From NCBI GenBank assembly GCA_965228545.1, contig OZ245822.1, forward strand, positions 806,001-870,000: a stretch of 64,000 nt of DNA, given 5' to 3'. Positions 8,868-17,696 of this stretch are shown piece by piece. The stretch's first letter is position 1. Every line of letters begins with the position of its first letter. The translations under genes were made by a program, and so were the position numbers. The notes beneath the pieces were generated by a model that was not told where the DNA came from, searched no databases, and worked only from the letters and a program-made list of their open reading frames with translations. This DNA comes from HXMU1420-13 sp965228545. GTDB taxonomy: Bacteria; Bacteroidota; Rhodothermia; Balneolales; Balneolaceae.

Positions 8868-8873
8868 AGGAGG
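8868..8873 (+). promoter_or_regulatory. Strong Shine-Dalgarno for the PspC gene
   Basis: A full AGGAGG lies eight bases ahead of the ATG at 8882. Most genes in this window lack such a clear site, so this one marks the start securely and hints at high translation. Confidence 0.8.
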
Positions 8874-8881
8874 AATTTTAA

Positions 8882-9691
8882 ATGACGCAACGAACACGTA
8901 CAAAAACAACATCTAAAACGGGTACTGCATCGCTCGAGTTTGATGATTTTGATTTGCATGCAACCATGCAAAATTTTTTGGATGAAGACGAACAGAAAGA
9001 AACAGAGAAAGGGATTTGGAATTTTGCAACCATCACCGGAATAGCAATGCTTTTTACCGGAATGATGTTTGTGCTACAATGGATAGGCTTACCCGTTGGA
9101 ACAGGATTTTCTGAGTTTGCACAGGGTGCTATTTCTGCATTACCATTTATTGGCGGAGCTTTGGTAACACTAGTAGGATTTGGTTTTTTGGTAGGTGACC
9201 GCCGCCGAGTAAAAGCTGCTGAAAAAAAGATTAAAAGAGAAATGAAGGCTCGCAAGCAACGATCGGCTAACAATAAGAATATGGACGACGTGCATGGATC
9301 TTCGAGTCGAATGGGACGAAGATCAAAAAAGAAAAGCGCAAACAAAGAAAATGATGAAGTGTTTGGTTCTTCCTTCAATACTTTGCGTAACGATCTTGAT
9401 TCGGAAAGTACGTCTAAAAACTCAGCTTTCAGTTCAGAGTTTGATTCATTTGGTACCGCTTCGTATGGACTGAAGCAATCAAAAAAATTAATGAAATCTC
9501 GCTCTGACAAAAAATGGGCTGGAGTTTGTGGTGGTTTGGCCAAGTATTTTGGAATCTCCTCCACCGTAGTAAGATTATTATTTGTAATTGCTTTTTTCAT
9601 GACCTCAGGGGCAAGTATTCCTATTTATATAGGCTTAGCGTTAGCAATGCCTAAAGAACCGGTTGAAATGATGGACGATTTCGATTTTTAA
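8882..9691 (+). CDS. PspC-domain membrane protein
   Basis: A 269-residue protein. Two hydrophobic helices at about 50-70 and 82-104 are followed by a long basic, Lys/Arg/Ser/Asn-rich linker (about 105-195). The C-terminal PspC domain (about 200-260) has the signature KKWAGVCGGLAKYFGISSTVVRLLFV and a final membrane helix. PspC domains sense or respond to envelope stress. The extra N-terminal helices and the low-complexity linker make it longer than stand-alone PspC. It is likely co-transcribed with bshC upstream and tmk 13 bases downstream. Confidence 0.88.
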   Translation: MTQRTRTKTTSKTGTASLEFDDFDLHATMQNFLDEDEQKETEKGIWNFATITGIAMLFTGMMFVLQWIGLPVGTGFSEFAQGAISALPFIGGALVTLVGFGFLVGDRRRVKAAEKKIKREMKARKQRSANNKNMDDVHGSSSRMGRRSKKKSANKENDEVFGSSFNTLRNDLDSESTSKNSAFSSEFDSFGTASYGLKQSKKLMKSRSDKKWAGVCGGLAKYFGISSTVVRLLFVIAFFMTSGASIPIYIGLALAMPKEPVEMMDDFDF

Positions 9692-9704
9692 TTTCTAATG
9701 CATT

Positions 9705-10304
9705 ATGCTAATAAGCTTTGAAGGTATCGATGGTTGTGGGAAATCAACCCAAATACAGCTATTAAAAACACACTTTTACAGCGCAGGCAAACCAGTGGAA
9801 GTGTTTAGAGAACCCGGCGGATCCACAATTTCGGAACAGATTAGAGCAATTTTACTGGATACCGATGAGGAAATAAATCCTGTATCCGAATTATTGTTGT
9901 TTTCTGCAGCACGCGCCCAGTTAATTGCAGAAAAAGTGAAGCCTGCTTTAGATCGTGGAAATATTGTAATTCTTGATCGGTTCTATGATTCAACTACGGC
10001 TTATCAGGGGTTTGGAAGGCAAAGTATAGATACAGAATCAATTCAAATAATTAACTCAATTGCTTCGCTCGGAAATACTCCTGATATAACTTTTTATTTA
10101 AAAATATCCTGGGAAGAATCGAAAAAGAGAACCGCTCATCTGCAGGAAGACCGCATGGAAAAAGCAGGACAGAAATTCTTCGAGCGGGTAATAGAAGGGT
10201 ATAATTATTTGTCAAAATCCGAAGAGCGATTCGTTGAAATAGATGCTTCGCAACCAATTAATGAAATTCATGAACAAATATTAATGAAAATATCGGTCGT
10301 CTAA
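9705..10304 (+). CDS. tmk: Thymidylate kinase
   Basis: It phosphorylates dTMP to dTDP in DNA precursor synthesis. The 199-residue protein has the P-loop FEGIDGCGKSTQ at about 4-16, the DR motif ILDRFYDSTTAYQG at about 89-103 and a lid region with basic residues near 145. It is a normal length for the family and starts at ATG 9705. It is the last gene of the run beginning with the DUF151 nuclease; the next 211 bases contain no gene and probably hold a new promoter. Confidence 0.95.
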   Translation: MLISFEGIDGCGKSTQIQLLKTHFYSAGKPVEVFREPGGSTISEQIRAILLDTDEEINPVSELLLFSAARAQLIAEKVKPALDRGNIVILDRFYDSTTAYQGFGRQSIDTESIQIINSIASLGNTPDITFYLKISWEESKKRTAHLQEDRMEKAGQKFFERVIEGYNYLSKSEERFVEIDASQPINEIHEQILMKISVV

Positions 10305-10515
10305 TTTTTCCAAAATGGATATTAATGAATGGTTTAGATTAATTTTAATTCACTGATTTCATACAAATTTGGCGATGAATATTTGTTGTACAGATAATTG
10401 AGGCTTAATCATATTATCCGTATTTTTAGAACAATATGGATGAATCCTACCTTTTTCATCGAAATCTGGTTCATCGCAGAAAAACCCAACGATTAATATA
10501 TCCAAGATATCTATT

Positions 10516-10980
10516 ATGGCGCACGAAAGAATCGAAATTGATTTGCCACTAGCTAAAGTTTATGAATTACTAAGCAATCCTGTTGATTTTCCTAAATTCA
10601 TGGATAGAGTAGACGCAGTTGAGAGAATTAATTCTCAAACCTTCGAATACCACACAAAAATTGGCAACGAAGATTTCGTTTGGACAACAAATTTAATTGA
10701 CAACCTCCGAAATACTCGTTTCGCTTGGATTACAATTAATGGTAACCTAAACCAAACAGGTACCATTCGTTTTACTCCTCTTGATAACGGTACTCGTACT
10801 CGCGTTGAGTTTTCTTTAGACTATCGTACTTTTTTTGGAGATCCCACAGAGGACTTAGCTACCTTTATTGAAGAATCTCCAGCTCAGTTAGTTAAAGATC
10901 TTGAAAAGTTTAAGGAACTTGCAGAGTCTGATACATTCAAAGAAACTCAGCTTGAGCCGAAAGAGGAAGTAACTGCTTAA
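10516..10980 (+). CDS. SRPBCC (START-like) family protein
   Basis: A 154-residue single-domain protein of the polyketide cyclase/START-like superfamily. The N-terminus EIDLPLAKVYELLSNPVDFPKFMDRVDAVERI is the typical first strand-helix, and the helix near 115-145 closes the hydrophobic pocket. Such proteins bind lipids or other hydrophobic ligands; the ligand is unknown here. The C-terminus is acidic. The gene is preceded by a 211-base non-coding stretch and followed by its own terminator, so it is probably a single-gene transcript. Confidence 0.85.
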   Translation: MAHERIEIDLPLAKVYELLSNPVDFPKFMDRVDAVERINSQTFEYHTKIGNEDFVWTTNLIDNLRNTRFAWITINGNLNQTGTIRFTPLDNGTRTRVEFSLDYRTFFGDPTEDLATFIEESPAQLVKDLEKFKELAESDTFKETQLEPKEEVTA

Positions 10981-11003
10981 CAAAAGCTTTAATTACTACT
11001 TTT

Positions 11004-11034
11004 AATGCGCATTCAAAAAATGCGCATTTTTTTT
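11004..11034 (+). terminator. Intrinsic terminator after the SRPBCC gene
   Basis: An 8-bp perfect stem (11004-11011 with 11021-11028, nine-base loop) is followed by a run of T. It lies 24 bases after the stop at 10980 and argues that aroE does not start at the TTG inside the T tract (11033). Confidence 0.88.
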
Positions 11035-11053
11035 GTCTATAAGTTACCGTTAC

Positions 11054-11908
11054 ATGAAATTCGCACAATTCTTACACTCTCCGGAATCTTCAAAACCTCA
11101 CTTTTTGTTGATCGGGAACCCGGTTAGCCACAGTGTTTCCCCTTTAATACATAATATTGCTCTACAACATCATAAGATTGATGCAAACTATCACGCAGTA
11201 CAAATTGAACAAGGTGAACTCCCAACACTGATTGCGCATTTTAACAAACCAAATTTTTTAGGTGCCAACATCACCATACCTTATAAAATTGATTTGATGG
11301 ATGCTGTGGATGTGCTCACTCCCGAAGCAGTAGAAATAGCTGCGATTAACACCATCATAAAAAAAGAAGACAAATTAATTGGCCATAACACCGATGCATA
11401 CGGATTTAAACAAGCACTGCTAGAAATTGAGGAACCCTATTTTGATACAGAAAGAGCACTTATTTTTGGTACTGGCGGGGCAACTCATGCAATTATATTT
11501 GCACTGAATGATTTTGGATTTGATGAAGTTTGTATGGTATCAAGGGAGCCGAACCGATTAGAGCACAAACATAATGTTGTGTTATGTTCATACGAAAATT
11601 GGTTCGACTATGCTGAGGAAGCGTCCTTGATTATTAACGCAACACCATTGGGTATGTATCCTAATGTTGAGAGTTCGCCCGTTAACGATGGTCAAATTGA
11701 CTATCTATCAGGAAAGATTTGCTACGACATAGTATATAACCCAGTGGAAACAAAATTTTTAAGGCAGGCTAAACAAGCTCATGGAATAACGATTGGCGGC
11801 CTTGATATGTTAATTCATCAAGGCGCTGAATCATTCTATAGGTGGACAGGAAAGCGGTTTCCTGTTGGATTGATTAAAATAAAGTTGGATGAGTACTTTT
11901 CCATTTGA
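11054..11908 (+). CDS. aroE: Shikimate dehydrogenase
   Basis: It reduces 3-dehydroshikimate to shikimate with NADPH in aromatic amino acid synthesis. About 284 residues. The substrate-binding motif is seen as NPVSHSVSPLIHN, the catalytic Lys in GANITIPYKID, and the dinucleotide site as FGTGGATHAI. The C-terminal GGLDMLIHQGAESF is family-typical. I chose the ATG at 11054: the longer frame from TTG at 11033 begins in the poly-T of the preceding terminator. It overlaps pgeF by 20 bases. The Trp branch of the pathway it feeds is encoded at 26-34 kb. Confidence 0.95.
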   Translation: MKFAQFLHSPESSKPHFLLIGNPVSHSVSPLIHNIALQHHKIDANYHAVQIEQGELPTLIAHFNKPNFLGANITIPYKIDLMDAVDVLTPEAVEIAAINTIIKKEDKLIGHNTDAYGFKQALLEIEEPYFDTERALIFGTGGATHAIIFALNDFGFDEVCMVSREPNRLEHKHNVVLCSYENWFDYAEEASLIINATPLGMYPNVESSPVNDGQIDYLSGKICYDIVYNPVETKFLRQAKQAHGITIGGLDMLIHQGAESFYRWTGKRFPVGLIKIKLDEYFSI

Positions 11909-12647
11909 ATTTATTAGACCTTCACAGCTAAATAACTCACGCATTATGGCGTGGTTTAGTTATAAAAATCCGGAATTTCATTCAGAGGGAGCACACATTG
12001 ACGGTTTAAATGTAGGGTTTAGTTCTAATGAAGATCAGCACATTGTTTTAAGTCATATACATACACTTTGTGAATCAATAGGCATTAGACATAAAAATCT
12101 TGCACTAGCCAATCAAATTCATAGTAACAATGTGTTAGTTGTAGATCGTGGTGGTGTTTACCCGAATGTTGATGCATTCGTGACAAAGACACCGGGAGTA
12201 GCTTTGGGAATTCAAGTTGCAGATTGTGGAGCTATATTATTGGGTGATTTCAAGAACAAAATAATTGCAGCTGTTCACTCCGGATGGCGCGGTGCGGTGG
12301 GTGAAATACTGCCGCTAACGATCGACAAAATGTTAGAATTGGGAGCTGAAAGTCAGCAAATCAATGCTTTTCTGAGTCCATGTTTGAGGGTACATAACTT
12401 CGAAGTTGGAGAAGAAGTGTCTTCAAAATTTCCTGGACACCTAGTGAATTTAAAAGATTACGACAAACCCCATATTGACATGGTTGGTCTTTTAAAAGAA
12501 CAGCTTATCGATTCTGGCATACTCACAAATAATATTGAAACTGATGGGCGATGTACCATCGACGAAGATGCACTTTTTTATTCCTATCGCCGCGAAAAAG
12601 AGCACAGTGGCAGGATGCTTGCTATCATTAAATTGAATAAATTCTAG
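11889..12647 (+). CDS. pgeF: Peptidoglycan editing factor PgeF (laccase-domain, YfiH-like)
   Basis: A 252-residue member of the multicopper polyphenol-oxidase/YfiH family. The E. coli homologue removes wrongly incorporated L-Ser from cell-wall precursors, and others act as purine nucleosidases. The core motif AAVHSGWRGAVG at about 130-142 and LAQIH-type His (ALANQIHSNNV) mark the metal site, with the Cys in LSPCLRVHNFEVG and the conserved DGRCTIDEDALFYSYRR near the C-terminus. It begins inside aroE (20-base overlap), which implies translational coupling. A 75-base gap separates it from dxr. Confidence 0.92.
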   Translation: MSTFPFEFIRPSQLNNSRIMAWFSYKNPEFHSEGAHIDGLNVGFSSNEDQHIVLSHIHTLCESIGIRHKNLALANQIHSNNVLVVDRGGVYPNVDAFVTKTPGVALGIQVADCGAILLGDFKNKIIAAVHSGWRGAVGEILPLTIDKMLELGAESQQINAFLSPCLRVHNFEVGEEVSSKFPGHLVNLKDYDKPHIDMVGLLKEQLIDSGILTNNIETDGRCTIDEDALFYSYRREKEHSGRMLAIIKLNKF

Positions 12648-12722
12648 TTACTCAGAAATTGAAATTATTTTGCAGCACTTTGGGGTTAGTGTTCTTATAC
12701 TCAATAAGATAAAAAACGGCTT

Positions 12723-13871
12723 TTGAAAAGAAAGAGACTCGCTATACTTGGATCTACAGGATCGATTGGAACACAGGCTTTAGAAATAGTTCGCCAACAC
12801 CCCGAAGCTTTCGAAATCGTGGTTTTAACGGCAAATTCTAACGTCGATTTATTGATCGAGCAGATTGCTGAATTTACTCCAGATTATGCTTTAATCTGCA
12901 ACGAAGAAAAATACACCGATCTTAAAAAAAATGTTTCAACTACTACAAAAACCATAACCGGTAGTGAACATTTAAAAGATTTAGCAAGTCTTGTAGAAGT
13001 AGACATTGTACTAAATAGCTTGGTTGGTTTTGCAGGTTTTGAACCTACTGTTTCGGCGATAAAAGCAGGTAAAAAAATTGCTCTTGCTAATAAAGAATCG
13101 CTCGTAGTAGGAGGTAAATTGATAAATCAACTTCTGCAAGATACTCACGCTGAGTTGATTCCTGTTGATTCTGAACATTCAGCAATGCTTCAAAGTATTG
13201 TTGGAGAGTCGAAAGAGTCTATTGAAAAAATAATTATCACAGCCAGCGGTGGCCCATTTCGGGAATATTCTATAGAGCAAATGCAGAATATAACCGTTGA
13301 ACAAGCTTTGAACCATCCGAATTGGGAAATGGGAGCTAAGATCACCATCGATTCATCGACTATGATGAACAAGGGGCTTGAAATAATCGAAGCGCACTGG
13401 TTGTTTAACCTACCAATTGAAAAAATTGAACCTGTAATTCATCCCCAAAGTATTATCCATTCGATTGTTACATTTACTGATGGTAGTAGTAAAGCCCAAC
13501 TTGGCCCACCAGACATGAAGGTGCCCATCATATATGCACTTACTTACCCTTATCGACTTCCTTTAGAAACTCCAAGAATGGACTGGAGTAAAGCGCACGA
13601 ATTGACCTTTTATCCCGTTGATTACGCCAAGTTTCCATGCGTTAAATTAGCGATGGATGCCATAAACGATTCCGACATTGCCCCGGCTATATTAAATGCT
13701 GCAAATGAGATTGCGGTACAGCGCTTTTTGGACAAAGAAATTGATTATATTTCGATTCCAAAAATAGTAGAAAAAAGTTTAGAGACATTATCTGACAGTA
13801 CAGAAATAAATCTCCAAAATCTAATAGAAATAGATAAAAAAACAAGGGATTTTGCATCCCGAATTAATTGA
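12723..13871 (+). CDS. dxr: 1-deoxy-D-xylulose 5-phosphate reductoisomerase
   Basis: It converts DXP to MEP with NADPH, the first committed step of the non-mevalonate isoprenoid pathway. The 382 residues fit the family. The N-terminal NADPH site reads LAILGSTGSIGTQALEIV. The catalytic region has NKESLVVGG, PVDSEHSAM and the flexible-loop HPNWEMGAKITIDSSTMMNKG. The start is TTG at 12723; there is no nearby ATG. It is followed directly by rseP, as in many bacteria. Confidence 0.96.
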   Translation: MKRKRLAILGSTGSIGTQALEIVRQHPEAFEIVVLTANSNVDLLIEQIAEFTPDYALICNEEKYTDLKKNVSTTTKTITGSEHLKDLASLVEVDIVLNSLVGFAGFEPTVSAIKAGKKIALANKESLVVGGKLINQLLQDTHAELIPVDSEHSAMLQSIVGESKESIEKIIITASGGPFREYSIEQMQNITVEQALNHPNWEMGAKITIDSSTMMNKGLEIIEAHWLFNLPIEKIEPVIHPQSIIHSIVTFTDGSSKAQLGPPDMKVPIIYALTYPYRLPLETPRMDWSKAHELTFYPVDYAKFPCVKLAMDAINDSDIAPAILNAANEIAVQRFLDKEIDYISIPKIVEKSLETLSDSTEINLQNLIEIDKKTRDFASRIN

Positions 13872-13875
13872 TTAC

Positions 13876-15201
13876 ATGGAAGTTATAGAGTTATTAAAAA
13901 CCATTGGTATCTTTGTAGGTGCACTCATGATTCTTGTATTTATACATGAGTTGGGCCACTTTCTCGCAGCTAAAGCATTTGGTATGCGGGTTGAACGATT
14001 TTCGGTGGGTTTTCCTCCAAGAATTTGGGGCTTTAAGTGGGGTGATACCGACTATTGTATAGGAGCTACTCCACTCGGTGGGTATGTTAAAATTGCCGGA
14101 ATGGTTGACGAAAGCATGGATACCGAGTTTCTTGAGAAAGAACCGGAACCTTGGGAATATAGAAGTAAACCCGTTTGGCAACGGATGGTTGTTATAACCG
14201 CTGGTGTAATATTTAATATGATTCTAGCCTTCTTCATTTTTACCGGAATGACTTTAAACAGTGGTAAACTCACTTTACCATTGGAAAAAGTGAATGGATT
14301 ATACATTCCCGAAACTAGCTTACTCAGCGAAATTGGTTTTGAAACAGACGATCGTATAGTTGGTGTAAATGGTGAGAGAGTAATGGCTTTTGAAGATTTA
14401 GTTGCTCCCTCGGTACTTACCTCAAGTAACTTAACATATCAAGTAATGCGAAATGGGCAGGAAATTGACATAAATGTGCCATCAAATTTTCTAGATAGCC
14501 TGCAAACTCGCGATTTTATAAGTCCAATTTTTGCGTTTCCAAGCACGATATCCAGCGTGTCGTTAGGCACACCCGCTTACGAAGCAGGCTTGAAGGCCGG
14601 CGATACATTTATTGCTGCAGACAGTGTTGATATCAATTACTGGATTCAACTTACAGAAATTATTCGCGCTGCTGATGGTCCAATCAACTTCACCATAAAG
14701 CGTGGAGACTCGCTATTTACTAAGTCAATTACACCGGATAATCAAGCAATTGGGATAGCCTCACCAACACTTGCAATGGCTGGGGGTGAGCGTGTTGAAC
14801 TTGGCTTTTTCGCTTCAATCGGCGATGGCTGGGATCAAACCATTGAGCAAACGGAAGGAATCATTGGTGGTTTTTCAAGAATGATTTCGGGTGATATTTC
14901 AGTACGGCAAAATCTTGGCGGCCCCATCGCCATCGCAAATATCACAAAGCAGGCTACTGATCAGTCCGGTTGGGATGGCTTCTGGACAATTACAGCATTG
15001 TTAAGCATAACACTGGCAATTATGAATATTCTTCCTATTCCGGCATTAGATGGTGGGCATCTTGTATTTTTGATTTATGAAGGAATTGCACGTCGCGAAC
15101 CTTCCGAAAAAGTTAAAATAGTAGCTCAGAATATTGGTTTCGTAATTTTACTTACCTTAATGGTGTTTGTAATTTTCAACGATGTGTTAAAATACTTCTA
15201 A
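13876..15201 (+). CDS. rseP: RIP zinc metalloprotease RseP
   Basis: A site-2-type intramembrane protease that cleaves anti-sigma factors and leftover signal peptides. The 441-residue protein has HELGH at about 24-28 in TM1, two central PDZ domains (about 125-205 and 215-300) and the second active-site motif PIPALDGGHLVF near 385-400, with several C-terminal membrane helices. The ATG at 13876 lies five bases after the dxr stop; a TTG eight codons upstream would overlap dxr and is less likely. It abuts psd with no gap. Confidence 0.95.
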   Translation: MEVIELLKTIGIFVGALMILVFIHELGHFLAAKAFGMRVERFSVGFPPRIWGFKWGDTDYCIGATPLGGYVKIAGMVDESMDTEFLEKEPEPWEYRSKPVWQRMVVITAGVIFNMILAFFIFTGMTLNSGKLTLPLEKVNGLYIPETSLLSEIGFETDDRIVGVNGERVMAFEDLVAPSVLTSSNLTYQVMRNGQEIDINVPSNFLDSLQTRDFISPIFAFPSTISSVSLGTPAYEAGLKAGDTFIAADSVDINYWIQLTEIIRAADGPINFTIKRGDSLFTKSITPDNQAIGIASPTLAMAGGERVELGFFASIGDGWDQTIEQTEGIIGGFSRMISGDISVRQNLGGPIAIANITKQATDQSGWDGFWTITALLSITLAIMNILPIPALDGGHLVFLIYEGIARREPSEKVKIVAQNIGFVILLTLMVFVIFNDVLKYF

Positions 15202-15852
15202 ATGTTCGCAAAAGACGGCTATCCGAGTATGGCCTTGGCTACAACAGTCATGGCCATTGTTTTTTATTTAACTTACACCTTCATTGAGCATTGGATTGCA
15301 TATCCTATTTATGGGATTTTCTTTGTGATGTGGGCAATAGTGATTTATTTTTTTCGTGATCCTGAACGAACTCCACCTGAAGGTAAGAACTTGATCATTT
15401 CCCCAGCCGATGGGAAAGTAGTACTCATTAAAAAAGTGGAAGAAGAAGTGTATTTGAAAAGTGCTGCAACTCAAGTAAGTATTTTTCTATCGCCATTAGA
15501 TGTGCATGTGAACAGAAACCCAATTTCTGGTCTACTTGAGTATTTAAAATATCATCCCGGAAAGTACTTGATGGCATGGGATGAAAATGCATCTACGTTA
15601 AACGAGCGAGCTGATTTTGGGGTAAAACACCCGAGTGGCACTAAGATCTTCTTTAAGCAAATCACGGGCTTTCTTGCTCGTCGAATTGTGTATCACATCA
15701 AAGAAGGAGATCTGTTGAAAGCTGGGGAACGTTTCGGGATGATGAAATTTGGCAGTAGAATGGATATTATTGTACCCGAAAATGTAGAAATAAAGGTTAA
15801 AGAAGGAGATCGCACTTGGGCAGGGCAGTCTGTGTTGGGTGTAATCAACTAA
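15202..15852 (+). CDS. psd: Phosphatidylserine decarboxylase
   Basis: It decarboxylates phosphatidylserine to phosphatidylethanolamine, taking the product of PssA, which is encoded next. The 216 residues fit the short form of the family. Two hydrophobic segments at about 8-48 anchor it, followed by SPADGKVV and PLDVHVNRNPISG. Near the C-terminus is FGSR, where self-cleavage between Gly and Ser would create the pyruvoyl cofactor. The ATG follows the rseP stop immediately, and pssA starts two bases after the stop. Confidence 0.95.
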   Translation: MFAKDGYPSMALATTVMAIVFYLTYTFIEHWIAYPIYGIFFVMWAIVIYFFRDPERTPPEGKNLIISPADGKVVLIKKVEEEVYLKSAATQVSIFLSPLDVHVNRNPISGLLEYLKYHPGKYLMAWDENASTLNERADFGVKHPSGTKIFFKQITGFLARRIVYHIKEGDLLKAGERFGMMKFGSRMDIIVPENVEIKVKEGDRTWAGQSVLGVIN

Positions 15853-15853
15853 C

Positions 15854-16678
15854 ATGAAATACCCCATCCAGAAACAATATCATAGTTTTAAGAAACGAAG
15901 AGAAGTTTTAAAAGCTTCAAAGCCACCCGTAAATAAACGGATTGCAGTTCCCAGTTTCTTTACCTTAATGAACTTGTTTTCAGGGTTTCTAGCCATCATT
16001 TCTATTGCGGATGGTGATTTAATCAGAGGTGCCTGGCTGATAATGGCGGCAGGTATGTTTGATGTTTTTGATGGCATGATGGCACGCCTAGCCAACGCCT
16101 ATTCCGATTTTGGTATTGAGCTGGATTCCTTAAGTGATATGGTATCCTTTGGAGTAGCTCCGGGCTTTTTAATCTATACTTTTGCGCTATCCGATTTAGG
16201 TATGTTAGGGGTATTAGTTGCTGCATTGCCACCACTTTGCGGTGCTGTTCGACTTGCACGTTTTAATGTTAATGCTCGCTTAGAACCCAAATCAGATGTA
16301 TTTATAGGCCTACCAATTCCGTCTGTGGCTATCACAATAATTGCTTTTTATCTAACCTTTAGAGGTGATCTGGAACTATTTGATCTGTTCAAGAATGGAG
16401 TAAACAGCGTGCTCATCCCGATGGTGGCGTTAGTTAGTTTTTTGATGGTTAGCTCCATTCAATTTGAGAAAATTCCCAGATTTGATCGAGAATCAATTCG
16501 TGCAAAAAAGCTCTCTTTTGTACTATTTATCATCTACTTGCTGATGATTGCAACGTTGCATGAGTACGGTTTGATGACCGCTATCGTGATTTATATATCT
16601 AAATCGATAATAGAAAGTGCAATCAAGTTCTTCAAAGATGATTATGAAGAAGATGACACTTTCCAGGATTTTAGCTAA
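15854..16678 (+). CDS. pssA: CDP-diacylglycerol-serine O-phosphatidyltransferase
   Basis: It makes phosphatidylserine from CDP-diacylglycerol and serine. The 274-residue protein has a basic N-terminus, then the CDP-alcohol phosphotransferase motif starting DGMMARLANAYSDFG and ending with D(x)3D (SLSDMVSFG) at about 75-105. About seven further hydrophobic helices follow and the C-terminal tail is acidic. Together with psd it completes PE synthesis. Its 3' end overlaps by eight bases the convergent glycosyltransferase gene on the other strand. Confidence 0.94.
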   Translation: MKYPIQKQYHSFKKRREVLKASKPPVNKRIAVPSFFTLMNLFSGFLAIISIADGDLIRGAWLIMAAGMFDVFDGMMARLANAYSDFGIELDSLSDMVSFGVAPGFLIYTFALSDLGMLGVLVAALPPLCGAVRLARFNVNARLEPKSDVFIGLPIPSVAITIIAFYLTFRGDLELFDLFKNGVNSVLIPMVALVSFLMVSSIQFEKIPRFDRESIRAKKLSFVLFIIYLLMIATLHEYGLMTAIVIYISKSIIESAIKFFKDDYEEDDTFQDFS

Positions 16679-17696
16679 TCAAAGTGCGGTATTCACTTGC
16701 TGTCTGCTTTGCCACTTTTTCCCACGTATAACGCTCAAGAATTCTAGTTGTTAGCTTTGCTGTTTTTGTTGATTGCATTGCTTTTAACAAAGATGATTTT
16801 AAAGAAAATTCAGAAAAAGGATCAGAATAAAAGGCTTCGTTACCAAAATATTGTTTGGTGCCCCCGTTTCGAGTTATCACTATTTTAGCTCCCGCTAATG
16901 CAGCTTCCATTGCAGCAATTCCGGGTGTTTCAAATAGCGAGGGGAGGCAGAAAATTTCACATGCAGCATAGGCACTCTCTAAGAAGGGATCAGAATGATC
17001 GAGTGTTGGGATGAGATGTACATTGTGCGATTTCTTAGCCAACGTAATACACTTTTGACTATAATCATCTTCATAGAAATCACCAATTATAACGATCTCT
17101 TTATCAATACTGGAAGCAACCTGAAGTAATTGAATTACATTTTTTCGTTGAGCACCGGCTTGTCCTGCAAACAATATAAAGTCTTCTAGACCATATCTTT
17201 CTTTGAAGAGTTCAGGAGTGGCAGAATGAAATCGGGATTCAACACCATTTGGAACAACTTTCAGTTTTGATTCATGAATACCAAAAGCCTGCTCAACCAA
17301 GGCTTTTTCTTTGGTGGTATTTGGCAACAATAGGTCTGCAAGTTTGCATAACTGAGCTTTAACGCCATATTCTGAGTGTATTCCGGTTCCAATTTTGGAT
17401 ATAAATTGTTCCACCTTAAGAGCTATTGCAATGCTTCTTGCCGAACGTTTAGAATAAAATACTGGGCTTACAACTAGTGGAATTCCATAGTTTTTAGCTT
17501 GCTTTGCGATACCAATGTTTTCGGGTGTGGCAGAAAATATGTGCACAATATCAAAATCGAAATGATCATGATCGGAACGAATGATTTCAGCTTTTATACC
17601 AAGCAAACGTAAATGATGTACCGTTTGGAGAACTTGTGTTCTAACGCCACCATTTACGGCTGCTAAACTAAGTGGTGCAGCAATTCCTACATTCAT
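16671..17696 (-). CDS. GT4-family glycosyltransferase
   Basis: A 341-residue GT-B fold glycosyltransferase. The C-terminal donor-binding half has VPNGVESRFHS, ILFAGQAGAQRKN and the E-x7-E element FETPGIAAMEAALAGAKIV. The donor sugar and acceptor cannot be read from sequence. The start ATG overlaps the stop of the deacetylase-like gene as ATGA, so translation is coupled. It is the last gene of the minus-strand glycan run. Confidence 0.88.
   Translation of the reverse strand: MNVGIAAPLSLAAVNGGVRTQVLQTVHHLRLLGIKAEIIRSDHDHFDFDIVHIFSATPENIGIAKQAKNYGIPLVVSPVFYSKRSARSIAIALKVEQFISKIGTGIHSEYGVKAQLCKLADLLLPNTTKEKALVEQAFGIHESKLKVVPNGVESRFHSATPELFKERYGLEDFILFAGQAGAQRKNVIQLLQVASSIDKEIVIIGDFYEDDYSQKCITLAKKSHNVHLIPTLDHSDPFLESAYAACEIFCLPSLFETPGIAAMEAALAGAKIVITRNGGTKQYFGNEAFYSDPFSEFSLKSSLLKAMQSTKTAKLTTRILERYTWEKVAKQTASEYRTLIS

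Noticed and set aside
8878..9600. 240-codon open frame antisense to the PspC gene
   Set aside because: It mirrors a Lys/Arg/Ser-rich linker, has no recognisable domain and would overlap the whole of a well-supported gene with a strong ribosome site.
10436..10552. Small basic frame in the gap before the SRPBCC gene
   Set aside because: It runs into the SRPBCC gene out of frame, has no ribosome site and no family resemblance.
11033..11053. N-terminal extension of aroE from TTG
   Set aside because: The TTG lies inside the terminator's T-run; the ATG at 11054 gives the usual N-terminus.
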